A stretch of DNA of 64,000 nt from Apiospora phragmitis (lineage: Eukaryota; Ascomycota; Sordariomycetes; Amphisphaeriales; Apiosporaceae), in contig JAQQWL010000002.1 in the NCBI GenBank assembly GCA_038363925.1, positions 4,340,001 to 4,404,000 on the forward strand. Direction: 5' to 3'. Under the pieces are notes generated by a model. It was given only the letters and a program-made list of their open reading frames with translations, did no database searches and was not told the origin of the DNA. Shown in pieces: positions 45,494 to 57,779 of this stretch. The translations under genes were made by a program, and so were the position numbers. The number at the start of each line of letters is the position of its first letter. Within the stretch, counting starts at the first letter, position 1.

Positions 45494-47121
45494 ATGCCTG
45501 CATAATAGAAGATATGAGATATGACCCTTTCCATGAAACAGCCTCGATTGGCTAAAGCTCTCTTCGCTCCTTCGACATATTCGCTCCAGCCGTTCCTCTT
45601 GATACGGCTTTATGCAGGTTTACACCCACGGAGTTTGGTCGATCTCCTCTTTTGACTACATGGTCGTCAGGCCTCCCGTCGCCGCTCCGGGTCCTCCCTA
45701 GAAGCAACCGCGGCCACTGAAGCTCTGCTTCAAGACCGAGCCGATTCGCTACCGCTTCTACTCGCTAGGCCCGGCGAGGATACAGTACTGCCCGCTCCAC
45801 TACTAGCAGCACCGCTCTCGCTCCCTCAGGACCCATCCGATATCAACGATAATTCCTAATTCTTGGTAAATTTGCTCATTGTTATTTTGATGGGTCGGTC
45901 GACTTTCACCTTCATCACAGTCCTTCTTAACTACTATATTCATTAGCACACCGTTTTAAATCGAGCTACGGCAAGCCCGGCGTTCAACTATGACGACCTT
46001 TGAGCAACCATTTTGCGCATATGTAACGGAGTACGGACGGCATTCTTCGTGTGCAAACAAACCAATTTCATGTTATCCTATCTTTTTTCATCTTTTCTAT
46101 TATTGTTCCAAAAAATTCCCGATCTTGTACGCGATAGACTCATTTGAAAGTGGAGTACCTTGGTGTATAGATGTTCTTGGGAAGGGGCTTGGATTGCGAA
46201 CAAATGTTTTTGTTTGTTACGAAGCACATTCAGACTTGGCCCGGCGATTCGGCAAAGTTTTGGGGATCTTTTCAAAGGCGAACAAAGCGAGGGCGGGCGG
46301 TCTTGCAGCTAGCTGCTCAGCTTGATGGGATTTCAGCACCATCCCTGGATATCGAAGTGCTCGGAACAGGGTCCTGCTGAAGTTCTCAGAGCGAAGCACA
46401 GTACATAGGCAATGCAGAAAATACGAAATGTCTTAAAAATCACTGTTACAAGCGGATTCATGATGAGACAAGTGAGTGGGTGAGGTAACAGCAGGACGAC
46501 TAGAACCTGAAACTTACCTACTACCCTCATGTTACCGGCCCGACCCCCATCTTTCCTGGTACGAGAGATCGCTATTCTTGGTCAGGAACACCATCCTTTG
46601 CACATGGAGCTTGCATCTGTGCCAAAAATAGCATACGGATGATCGTATGAGGAGGTCTATACATAGAAGTCATCACCAGCAGGACGGATGGCTGTTAGGC
46701 TTTTTGCAGCCCCGATAACTGCCTAACTTACGGAGACTTCGCTTAAAGATTGCAAGTGATGGATATAACCTTAAGCCAGGTAAGGCGCAAGCCACTTCTC
46801 TCCCCTCCAAAGCCACCCGAGGCACCCACGCTGCTTTGTCTCCCGGCCAGGAAGACCCCGCCATATTGAATGACTAAAAAGGCCGTTTCCAACATTGCGG
46901 GATGAAGTCATTGCCGTTGTCGCGAACTTCGGCCAGTGCTCGATCACAGGGACACTCTGTTACTGCCCAAACCTGCCTCATGCATTCAGCTGGACCTTTT
47001 AATTCTTAGATACTTTTAGCGACTAAGCTCTTGTGATTTCACCATCTACTTACTCTACCTACTTCTTTATTTGTGACCTTGCTCAAGGACCTTCCATCGG
47101 GCCACATAGCAAATCGACCAG
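45494..47121. other. Intergenic region
   Basis: About 1.6 kb. A frame without a start codon at 45656-45859 (+) has coding-like third positions (TEALLQDRADSLPLLLARPG) and may be the tail of a decayed element. Nothing else is recognisable. Confidence 0.4.
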
Positions 47122-49935
47122 ATGCAAAACAACATCCTCGCCGTCCCCTTCCGCAAGGGGACTGCGCTGTCGCTGTCGACCGCGGTGCGACAGTACATCT
47201 CGACCAAGTATGACCAGCACCCCGACATGTTCCGACAGGACCTCGAGGTCATCGACGCGCTGCAGCGGGACGCTGTCAACGTCCGGGAGGCGCACCAGAG
47301 CGGCGTCAAGAAGCTGCAGGCCTACGCCGCCCAGCTCGTCTGGATGGGCGGCAAGTTCCCCATCGACATCGGCGCCGACTTCACCTGGTACCCCTCGCTG
47401 GGCTACAACACCGAGCGGCCCATCGTGCACAACAACCTGAAGTTCGAGCTGGCCAACATCCTCTACAACCTCGCGGCGCTATACTCGCAGCTCGCCATCG
47501 CGAGCAACCGGTCCGCGACCGAGGGCCTCAAGACGGCCGCGAGCTACTTCAGCCTGTCGGCGGGCGTGCTCAAGCACCTCAAGGACGAGGTCGTCACGGA
47601 GCTGCGCACGACGCCGCCCGAGGACATGGACGAGCACACCCTCGAGTCGCTGCTGCAGCTGCAGCTGGCGCAGAGCCAGGAGTGCTTCTGGCAAAAGGCC
47701 GTTATGGATGGCTACAAGGACGCATCCATCGCCAAGCTGGCTGCAAGAGTTAGTGACTTATACAACACGGCGGGCGAAGCGGCGATGCGGTCCGAGGCCA
47801 TCAGCAGCAGCTGGATACACCACATGAGCGCGAAACATCACCATTTCGCGGCGGCGGCGCAGTACCGTGCAGCTTGCGACTGCCTAGGAAAAAAGGAAAT
47901 ACGGAGAAGAGGTCGCGAGGTTACAAGACGCCGTCGCATGCGTCAACGAGGGCCTGAAGGAGACAAGAGGCGGATACTTGAGCAAAATTGTGGTAGATGA
48001 TCTCAATGGGCTCAAGAAGCGCGTGGAGGAAGACCTGAAGCGAGCCGAAAAGGATAATGACATGATATTCCTCAGTAAGTGTGACACGCATGAGACAACG
48101 GTTCAGGGACACACACCAGATCTAACTTCACTCAGATATCGTACCGCCAAAGTCCGAACTTAAGGTTCTCGATCGCGCCAACATGGCGCTCGCACGCGTG
48201 CCATCAGAAGTGGCGTCACCCCTGGATCATCTAGGGGACAAGTGCGAATTTGGTCCGGCTTTGTTCACTAAGCTTGTCCCCTATTCAGTTCATATCGCCG
48301 TCTCTATCTACGAGGAGCGACGAGACCGGATGGTCAACCAAAATATTATCGCTGAGCTGGAAGTGCTCAATGAAAGGATACACGAAATACTGTCTTCGCT
48401 CAACCTGCCTGGGTCCATACAGGCTTTCGAGAAACCTCTTGGTTTGCCTGGAACTCTGGTACAACATGCCGAGGAAATCAGGCAAGCCGATGCGATCAAT
48501 AGATTACAACGTAGCTTTGCCGACATTGACAAGCTGAGAGCTGCCGATATAGCTGTTTTCGAGGAAGGAAAGGAGTTGCTGCAGGCTGAGGAGGAAGAGG
48601 ATAACCGTCTTATACGCCGGTATGGCACTGATCGCTGGGGTCGCCCCGAAAGCCGGGTTGAGCCATCTCAGGGGGCAAAGCTCTGGAACCAGGTGGCAGA
48701 AGCGGAGGGTTGGTTCGGCAACAGTGCCAGCAGCGATGGGGTGGTGCGCGACAAGTTCCGCGCCATCGAGCCCATCCTTGCAGTACTTGCAGGGTCCGAT
48801 CGGGGTATTATGGATTTTGTGCCATCGTCCCGGCGCACCGAGATCCCCGAATCTCTCAAGCCTGCCATCGGCCGTTTACGGAGTGCGTATAACGACGTGA
48901 CACGTCTGGAGAGCCGCAGGCGACGCAAGGCCGAGGCACTTCGAGGAGAAAGCCAAGAGCGACGACATCAAGTCAGACATACTAGCTGAAGCAGCGAGGC
49001 TAGAGCGTTCGCAGGCTGTCGCAACTGCGATTGTGCCTGCGCACTTCGAAGATTTCTTCGAGAAGCGCCTGGATCTGCTTTACGAACCTGACTTGGAGCT
49101 GGTGCAAAAGGAGGGAGCCGAGCAGGAGAAGCTCATCAACGACCTGATCCGCGTCAACCGCGAGTTCGAGAGCCAGAAGAAGATCGTGGGCGACAAGGGC
49201 AACCGCGAGCGCGAACAGGCGCTGCAGAAGCTGGAGAACGCATACTACAAGTACAAGGAGCTCGTCAGCAACGTCGAGGTCGGGCGCAAGTTCTACAATG
49301 ATCTTAGTCGGATCGTGGGCGGCTTCCGGGACGGCGCCCGGACCTTCGTCACGGAGCGGCGGAGGGAGGCGCGCATGATCGAGGACGATATCAATATGCC
49401 GCCCCTGCACGGCCTTTCTCTCGATCACCAGCAACAGGCTGCTGCCCAGAACTACGCGCCGGTTCAGAGTCAGCAGGCATCTCCGCAGCAGCAGAGCCAG
49501 GCTCAAGCGTTCTTCAACCAGCAGCAACAGCAGCAGCAATTACAGCAACAACAAGCGCAGCAGCAGCAGCCCTCCCGACAGTCGGTCCACAGTCCGGCTG
49601 AGGCCCGCATACAGTCATGGGCACCTCCGACAGAGACTGTCGCGCCGCAGCCCCAGCAGCCGAGGGCGAATCCGATGCAGGCCATGTGGAATCCGGAGAT
49701 CGGCATTAAGTTTGGTGGCGGGGTGGCGCCTTCTGGGGGGTCGCAAGGGGACGCCCAAGGGCGGTCAAACTACATGGGATCCCAAAAGCGGGATTCGCTT
49801 TGGTTGATTCTCCTGGGGGAGAGAGCGCCTTGGGAACTACATTGTATTAAGCGAATGAAAGACGATATAGACCAAATTCGCGACGTCGCAAAGTATGATA
49901 CAGAAGTCTTATACGCTGCGATCAGGTTCACTTAA
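47122..49935 (+). CDS. palA: PalA/RIM20, BRO1-domain pH-signalling protein (two one-base frameshifts)
   Basis: Scaffold of the PacC/Rim101 ambient-pH pathway, which recruits the protease PalB and transcription factor PacC to ESCRT-III at endosomes. About 916 aa from exons 47122-48074 and 48136-49935; the 61-nt intron has a GTAAGT donor and CTCAG acceptor, joint MIFLNIVPPKSEL. The BRO1 domain occupies residues 1 to about 375: YDQHPDMFRQDLEVID, DAVNVREAHQSGVKKLQAYA, then LVWMGGKFPIDIG, DFTWYPSLGYNTERP and NILYNLAALYSQLA. This wording is diagnostic for PalA rather than Bro1. A coiled V-domain follows, then a Gln-rich tail (from about residue 800). Frame breaks: a surplus base at 47889-47896 (before KKYGEEVARLQDAV) and one at 48945-48946 (before EKAKSDDIKSDILAEAARLE). 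Both sides remain conserved, so these look like sequence errors. The last 40 residues are unconvincing; the true stop may be earlier. Confidence 0.9.
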
Positions 49936-50901
49936 TAGACAATTTCTGTGTGCTATACACACACCTTATGTATTGCGGTGTCGCACCCATTATTCATACG
50001 TCCACTCTGCAATCTGGGACATACATTATTCGTGGGTTGGCCGGTAGATAGAAGAATGAAATATCACATGAAGGGTACGAAGTTGGAGAGGGCAAGAAAA
50101 TGCTGCCAAGCACCAATCCAGCACCAACGAGCCTCAACGTGCGGCTTGCAGGAAGAGCTATACTTGAAATGGCTGCTCCGACACCTTTCTTGGCCTTTGG
50201 AATTGAGGATCTGGGACACTAAGAGAAAGTGGCATGCATTTATACTCCACCTCTGGCAATGAGCCATCCATACGCAGCAAAAGTTGTATGTTTAACCCCA
50301 CGACCCCCGGATGGTGTGGGTAAATATGTGGTATCCATCACACCACAGCAGCGGGCCGGCTTCGGTGATAACGAATGAAGGGAAAGGCGGCCGCGCCGTA
50401 GGTGGTTCTACATCGAGCAGTAAGCAAACGGATTTCCCTTTCCAGGAACACCGCATCTCACAGATTCTTAGTTATCACGCTGTTACCTGTTGTTGGTTCG
50501 ATAGTTCGAACCCACCCACACACCAACCTGCTTTCATGGGGGGCAAACAATACCCTGCTGCTGCACACCGATGCGTGCTCCCAACCGGCATTCTTCGCTT
50601 AGATCCGCGAAGGCGTCGCGGCGGCAGGCTTTTTTGTCTGTTGTGGACCACTGGACCCCTAGACCCGGCGGGCTCGACTGGCGCCGATGCTGCACACTCT
50701 TGATCGGTAGTTGCCCAACAAACCATGTCGTGTCCGATTTTTTTCCTCTCTGAAATAAATATATAGATGCTGAAGATCTGCACTTATATCTCTTTATAGA
50801 AAGACGAGAGCACCGGTTTTGTGCTTTTTTTCTTTTGGTTGTTCTTTTGACGGAGATTCTTCTACGTTACAATCCTCTAGGTTAAGTGACCAGCCGGCGT
50901 G
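49936..50901. other. Intergenic region
   Basis: No gene seen. A small palindrome (GGTTCGATAGTTCGAACC, 50495-50512) is present. The T-rich stretch just before 50902 belongs to the promoter or leader of the transporter. Confidence 0.4.
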
Positions 50902-53570
50902 ATGGCGGTTGTTGTACCGCCGCCCCGGAAAAGGGAGCGCTTGAGCGGCGGATCGCTCATTGCTGTCATTACCCTCGTTGATGCCGGTAAGCAGCGGCTC
51001 CTTACTTGATCCAATATTGGGGAGGTCTGGTGCCTCTCCATTGAGAAAAAAGAGAATGCTGATGAGGTAAAATATCAGTGTCCTCGTGCTGGTTTGGATA
51101 CTGCCAGGTAAATAGGACATAACCATCCTTGCTATGTTGTTATCGATCGATCAATGATGTGCTTTCGAATGTGAAAGAAGGGACAGAGGGCTAGGCGATT
51201 CGAGCTGACCATGGTGATTGAATCGAACAGGGCGTCTTTGCCGGTGTGCTGGTTTCCGAGGACTTCCAGAGGATATTCCCTCAAACGAACGATGCGAGTA
51301 TATCTGGTATCATTACGAGCTGCTTCTTGGTACGCTTGCTCCGCCTCATGTTTTTCAACTCGGTCAACCCCTCCATATTTCCCCATGAAACCCAACTAAA
51401 CTTCCGCAGCTAGGCGCCTTCTTCGGCGCCATTGCCGCCTTCATCCTAGGCGACAAGCTCGGCCGCAAGCGCACCATCGCGCTAGGCCACACCCTCAACC
51501 TCGTCGGCGCGGTCCTGCAGTTCACGAGCTGGCACCTGCCGCAGCTCATCGTGGGCCGCGTCGTCAACGGGATTGGCATGGGCATGACCTCGACCATCAG
51601 CCCCGTCTACCTCGCCGAGTGCGCCCGCTCCCACCTCCGGGGCCGCCTATTGGTCGTCGGCGCCAGCTCCAACGTGTCGTGCTTTTGTCTGGCCAACTGG
51701 ATCAGCTACGGCATGTACTTCCACGGCGGAGGGGCCGGTGGGGCCATGCAGTGGCGGTTTCCCCTTGCGTTTCAGCTTGTGTTCGCGGCGGTCTTGCCTT
51801 TGCTTACACGTGTGCCGGAGTCGCCTCGTTGGCTGCTGCTGGTGGACCGGGACGAGGAGGCGCTGCGGGTCATTGCGCAGATCAGCGGCGGTGCCCGCGG
51901 TTCTTCCTCTTCTGGCGAGAGCAGCGAGAGTAGTGATGAGAATGAGGAAGGCCGGCAGCGGCAGCAGCAGCAGCAGCAGCAGGAGGAAGATCCATTGGTA
52001 GTCGCCGAGTACCGCTCCATCAAAACCGCTATCAGGTTGGAGCGCGAGAGCCGCGTGCCCCTTATCGATGTGCTGTGCCATCGCGACCAGACGCAGAATT
52101 TCCGACGCCTTTTGTTGGCCTGTGGAACGCAGTTTATGCAGCAGTTCTCTGGAATCAACGCTTTAGGTGAGATTTGGTGACCCCTCCTTATATCCCGGGG
52201 GAAGAAGCGCGTGCGCGCTACGAAGGGTCAACAGAGACGATGTCTACACCCGAATCTTACGCTGACGACCTCTTCTCCTCTCCCTTAAGGCTTCTATTTC
52301 CCGACGCTGCTGCATGAGAATGTCGGGTTCGACGAGCAGATGAGCCGACTGCTCACCGCTGTCAGCGGTACCGTCTACCTGGTTGCCGCCTTTTGCAGCC
52401 TGTTCGTCATCGACCGTGTTGGACGCCGGAAGTATGCTAATATTTCATGTTCACCCCCCCCCCCCCCCCCCCACCTCCCCAAGGCGAGCTGTTAGGATTA
52501 CACGGGATACTAGAGAGTTTGACCCAAATTTGCGTCACTTAGGTTGATGTTGAACGGTGCCGTGGGCATGGCGGTCTGTCATCTCATCGCGGCCATCTGC
52601 TTGAAAGCGGGTGAAGACGACCCTTCGAAAACAAAGACTGTGAGTATTCAGTTTAGTCCTGGGAGCACGAAGGAGAAAGTCTAGAGATCAAGGATAGTGG
52701 CTGACTTTCGATCTGTGTGGGGGTGCAGACGGGCAACGTGACAGTGGCCATGTTCGTCTTGTACCACGTCTTCTTCTCACCGACCTGGGGCGGTGTCCCC
52801 TGGGTCTGCTCGAGATCAACTCCTCGGTAAGCAACACACCTCACACACAGGAGCGCTTCAACCTACTACAGTCTCAGGCCCCTCTTTCGGTCTGTTACAC
52901 GAGGGAGGTCGTGCAGTACTGCCTTCTTGAGTGCATATGCTGTGTGTCGACCTTTCGTACTAACGCCCAAGGACGACAGGTTGGCGCTCGCGCGGCGCGG
53001 CGGCGGCTACGGGGACGAATTGGCTTATGGCGTTTGTCGTTGTCCAGTTTACCAAGGCCGGTGTGGATAACCTACGCTGGGCTTTCTATCTAAGTACGTC
53101 AACCCTCTCTCTCCCCTTACCCCTCCCTCCTTGGTGTCATCTTTCCCCCTTTTGACACACGCATACACACACACACCCGTCCTCGGGCTCATAACTAGCA
53201 CAGCTACATATGCAGGCTGTCTACCCTCTTATCATTTTTACCACTCTTCCCAATTGGGCCAACTGACCGACTGACCGTCCGAACCAATAAAATAGTCTTC
53301 GCCGCTTTCTGCCTATGCTTCGCGCCCGTAGTGTTCTGCTTCTACCCCGAGACCTCAAACCGCACGCTCGAGGACATGGACCAGATCTTCATCCGGAACC
53401 CGTCCGTCCTGGTCTGCGGGAACAACGAGATGACGCAGCGGGCGCGGCCCCAAGCGCTCCTTGATGCGGAGGCCGAGAGGATTGCTTCTGGTGATGGTGG
53501 TGGTGTCGGCGTGGACTCGAGCTCGGGCACGGTCCCGACGGTGACGGTGGAGGCGAACAAGCGGCCCTGA
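50902..53570 (+). CDS. MFS sugar transporter (multi-exon, frame problems near 52810 and 53000)
   Basis: Inferred exons: 50902-50986, 51079-51107, 51231-51329, 51410-52166, 52290-52431, 52543-52639, 52729-52826, 52980-53093, 53296-53570; about 565 aa. Start MAVVVPPPRKRERLSG; helix 1 ends in FGYCQGVFAGVLVSEDFQ; then ITSCFLLGAFFGAIAAFILG, DKLGRKRT, VGRVVNGIGMGMTSTISPVY, PESPRWLLL, QQFSGINALGFYFPTLL, DRVGRRK, NWLMAFVVVQFTKAGVDNL and FCFYPETSNRTLEDMD. These are the standard signatures of the fungal hexose/sugar porter family in the plasma membrane. The usual GYDQG is GYCQG here. The central loop has Ser/Glu/Gln-rich expansions. In exon 7 the frame must shift between GVPWV and LEINSS, and again in the GC-rich start of exon 8. 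The substrate is unknown. Confidence 0.8.
52454..52472. repeat. C19 homopolymer inside an intron of the transporter
   Basis: Nineteen consecutive C in the fifth intron of the transporter. Such a tract is hypermutable and hard to sequence. Confidence 0.95.
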
Positions 53571-55042
53571 AAATAACGTGGCACTTGCTGCTGTTCTTTG
53601 ATATGCGTGGGATTCATGGTAGGGAAGAGGAGGATTCAATACCGCTCATAGCGTCTTAATATGAGAGGAACCTGGCTCTTTGACGAAGAGTTCCGAAAAA
53701 GCTTGATGTGGTCGAAGCCAGTCAAAAGAGATCAGGGGAGTCAAAGAACGTGGCAGCGGTTACAGGTCTCGGCATTGTCCATATTCGTAGCACGCTCTCT
53801 GAAGAACAGTTGCATCTTGATTGAGGCGAGTGCTACAATTTGCTCAGATCGGGAAACATGGCAAGACATGGTATGGTGTCGGTGCCGATCGGTTGCTCCA
53901 AGCATACCTTCTCGCGGTGACCGAAACGAAACAACGTAACATGATCCTTCGGTCTCTCCAGTTCCATCTTTATTAAGCACGTAACCAAAAGCCTCGACGC
54001 TTTCCCGCCCTTGTCTGCGAGGGTTTCGTGGTGTTCGAAACAGTGAGAACAACCTCCAGTTGACACAGCCGCCGACCCGGCCGAGTGGGACGACCATATC
54101 GAACGAGTCGATCAACCAACCGACCAACCGGAGAGGGTGGGGTATGAAGATCCCTTGCCTTACTCGCTATTTCCAGATAGTAAGAGGTTCGTATATACAT
54201 ATACACCCATGACCTGAGCCAACACTTCCTGATGTGTGTTTGTGTGTATGTGTGCGAGTGTATGAAATTGGCCTCTTCGGACATCAAACTTGTTTGTCCA
54301 CAACATGGCAAGCTGAGAGAAATGAGGGTAACGCAGGGCGGTTAGGGCGGCATGTCGTGTGCACCCAGCCCATTGGTTCCAGAGCCGCCTCCCCCCTCCT
54401 TTATGTGTGCGTGATACATACTCGGAACCGAGTTTCAGTGGCTGCCGATCCGGGAGAAGCGCTTACAGCTTCTCTCTACCCACTAAGTGTTTGCGCATAC
54501 AGCCCAAGTATGCACGACAACAACATGGCTTCGGAGCTAACAAACCAATAACGTTTCCCTCTTCTCGCATATAAGAGTGGCAATTAAGGGAATGTTTCCT
54601 TCTCATGCGGCCCATCATGCCACGAGTCAGCTCCATCGTGCCATGAGGCTTCCTCCATAGCCATCCCAACTTCTGTGTAGCTCTCTACTCTAATACACGA
54701 GCAACAGCAGCATGTTTCTCGTCGTTCGATTTCGTTCAAACGGAGTTAAAGGAGGACCAAAAAACGCCTTCCATATTTATTCCTGTTTTCATTCTCGTTG
54801 TGTTCAGTTTATCCTTAAAGTATGTTTTCTGGGCCAAACAACGTTAGGGAGAAATTTGCGGTATAAATTTACTGGGACAATAAATAGATTCGTTTGGGTC
54901 GTTGTCTTTCAAAGTTAGCATTTCTTTCCTTTTATCTTACTGCTTGAGCAGGTGAATATCCATAGACCCGGTATGGGCTGGAGGACATAGACCCCATTGA
55001 GGACCTCAACCTCATCACACACTTACTCTCATATAACCAAGT
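53571..55042. other. Intergenic region
   Basis: About 1.5 kb with no supportable gene. A TATA-less, T-rich leader precedes the next ATG at 55043. Confidence 0.4.
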
Positions 55043-56540
55043 ATGACTACTCAGCAAATCTACGAGCACCACGATGAACCCGATACTTCACTTCCATCAC
55101 AGCCAGATAGTATGACCACCACGGTCAACTCGTCTACCAGCGATTTGGAAAAGAGCACCCTGCGAAATACCGAAGCCATTGCCCAGTCGAATGGCTTTCC
55201 CCCCAGAGATCTACCGGACCTGATCGAAAAGGTGTGCTACAAATATGCCTCGACGTACCGCAAGATATTCGGTGGGATATTCGCCATCAACCTTGCCGTA
55301 TTGGTCGCAGTTCTGGTCGTAACCAAGGCAAACCCGGCCTCGTGGATCGTCGTCTCTGTCGCTTCAGCGAACCTGATGTGCTGCCTCCTGTTCCGCCAGG
55401 AGGATTTTATCAACCTCCTGTACGAGCTTTTCACCTGCGCCCCTCGCTCATGGCCCCTTGGCCTCCGCAAGCGCCTCGCCAAGGTCTACCATTACGGCGG
55501 TTGTCACAGTGGCGCAGGTACCGCCGCAGTCGTATGGTACTTCCTGTATACAGCGCTAGCCATGAGGGACTTCGTCTACGATCCGCAAGCCGACGTCTTG
55601 GCCAACATGGTGACGAGCTGGATCGTGGTGCTGATGTTCCTGTTGATCCTGACGGCAGCACACCCAAGTCTACGCCGGCATTATCATGACTACTTCGAGG
55701 TGTTCCACCGGTTTGCGGGCTGGACGGCGCTCGTGAGCTTCTGGGTCCAGGTGGCGTTTGCAGTTCAGGTGCGGGCGCGACAACAAGGCCGGCCCGTCGG
55801 GGTTGTCCTCGTCACGTCGCCCAACTTCTGGGGCTTGTGTCTCGACATCGTGCAGCCTGCTCTCGTGGTCGCGTCTGCGACGCCACGCCGTCTACCCCGA
55901 GAGGCTCAGCGACCACGCCACGCGTCTTCACTTCCGCTACCGACCCATGCAGTCCTTCTATGGCGTCAAGCTGAGCGACGCGCCGCTGACCGAGTGGCAT
56001 GCCTTCGCGACCATCCCGGACACCACCGCCACTGACGATGGAGCGGGGAAAGGCAACAACAAGATCACGGGCTTCAGTGTCGTGGTCAGCAACGCGGGCG
56101 ACTGGACGAACAAGCAGATCACGGCGACTGAGGCAGGGCGTAAGCTCTGGATCCGCGGCGCCCCGCTCCACGGCGTACTCTACACGAGCCGCCTGTTCCG
56201 GCGCATCGTGGTCGTGGCGACAGGCTCCGGCATTGGACCCTGCCTGTCGCTCATGTTCGCGAACCAGACGCCGATGCGCATGCTATGGAGCACGCGGGAC
56301 CCGCTGAAGACGTACGGCGAGGGCGTGGTCGCCACGGTGCGTGGAGCAGACCCGCAGGCGGTCATCTGGAACACGACGGAGCGGGGTTACCCGGATATCG
56401 TGGCCGCGACCTACCAGCTAGTGAAGGAGTCGGATGCGGAGGCAGTGTTTATCATCTCGAACCCCAAGGTCACGGACAAGGTGGTGATGGGTATGTTGGT
56501 GAGGGGTGTGGCGGCCTTTGGGGCTATCTTCGACTCATGA
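55043..56540 (+). CDS. TmpA-like integral membrane flavoprotein (frameshift at about 55840-55870)
   Basis: About 498 aa when one base is removed. Residues 1-60 are hydrophilic. Membrane helices follow at IFGGIFAINLAVLVAVLVV, WIVVSVASANLMCCLLF, GTAAVVWYFLYTALAM, MVTSWIVVLMFLLILTAA and GWTALVSFWVQVAFAV. A soluble oxidoreductase part follows in the second frame: RLRRHAVYPERLSDHATRLH, FSVVVSNAGDWTN, YTSRLFRRIVVVATGSGIGP (NAD(P)-binding GxGxxP-type loop), then ML-WSTRDPLKTYG and AVFIISNPKV. This order matches the fungal TmpA family, related to the C-terminal domain of some NRPS-like proteins; Aspergillus TmpA influences the onset of asexual sporulation. The break lies where frame FWGLCLDIVQPALV gives way to LLSWSRLRRHAVYPE; both sides are family-like, so an indel is likely. 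Confidence 0.75.
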
Positions 56541-57779
56541 GGTGGCCGAGTTGAGCCGTTGCCCGACCTTATTAAATGCGGTTGGTTTGATGTGGAGTGA
56601 GCAGCGGAAGGAGGGTGGAATGTAAATATGAGACGGCACTGTACAAACTGGCTTAGGGCATAGCCTTTCGAAGGACCGAGACGCGTTTTAGTCACTAAGG
56701 GGGCTATCCCATGTCAAGATAGAAATTTAACCTGCGTTGAAACCGCGTTCGGACAACTGCAGTTAAACTTGCCTCCCGTGCCAAATGGGGAGTGGTCGGT
56801 TGGTAGGTTGGCCCATGTTTTCGAGTTATTGGTTTACCGACAAACGAATTGTGATAGAGAGAAAGGCAGAATGCGTCTCAATTCGCTGGCAGCGGCGAGG
56901 GCGGCCGGCAGGGGCGTGCAGGATCACAGCACACCATACCCGAGCTGCTGGGTAATGACAATGTCATATGCAACGGTGGCCCTGTTTCTCGGATCCCTCG
57001 TGTCACACCGGTCGGCAAAGCATACTTGCCACTTACCTAAGTTGAGCAGACGCAGGTGGCGAGGAGTGATTGGATGTCCAGCCAATATGAGGCATGCAAG
57101 GAGTTGTGCTTGGGCTGTCAATAGCACATAGACAAGGCCGGCGGCTGTTGACTTGAGCTGAGGAGAAAAAAGGCAATATAGAGCGAAGGATTGAGTAAAG
57201 AAGTATTGATCAATTCGAGTCAGTAAACGTAACCCCGCACCGACTGGGAAATGATTGGACGGCGCAGTTGCGGAAGATAAAATGATCATCAAATGTCCTG
57301 CGCGTACATAATCTACAGCCCATACAAACGGTTTTCTGGGGGTAGGGAAAGAGCAAGCAAGTTCAGGGATTGGAGGGTCAGGGGTGCAGAAAAAAAGAAG
57401 AAGGAGCGAACCAGACTGTCGGGTCTAATTACAGTACACACATTGATCGATCTCATCCCACGGATGGAGTTCTGGACATTCCCCTGCCTCCTTGTGCTTG
57501 TTTACTACCTACCTAAGTACCTACTTTATGTGCTACTTCGACCTCCCAGTCCTGCAGTCCTGGCTGTCCAGTTCATGAAACTATCAAATCTCCCGACATT
57601 TCCTCCGTTTCGGTCTACTCTGGTAATACCAAAGCCACAGAAGGACAGGCCTGCGCGCTCTTACAAACTGCACTGTACCACCTCCTTGTGAAGCGCCAAA
57701 GACCCCCTGTCTTCGCGTCCGCTCTTGCACAGTCCAGAACTCTTACGTCAGCAGCTCTCAGCCTCCTCCAGTGCCTCCC
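56541..57779. other. Intergenic region
   Basis: About 1.2 kb. Open frames (for example 57293-57691, +) lack family resemblance. An upstream exon of the methyltransferase could lie in the last 200 bases. Confidence 0.4.

Noticed and set aside
50495..50512. Palindrome GGTTCGATAGTTCGAACC considered as tRNA T-arm or operator
   Set aside because: No cloverleaf around it and no gene context; such palindromes arise by chance.
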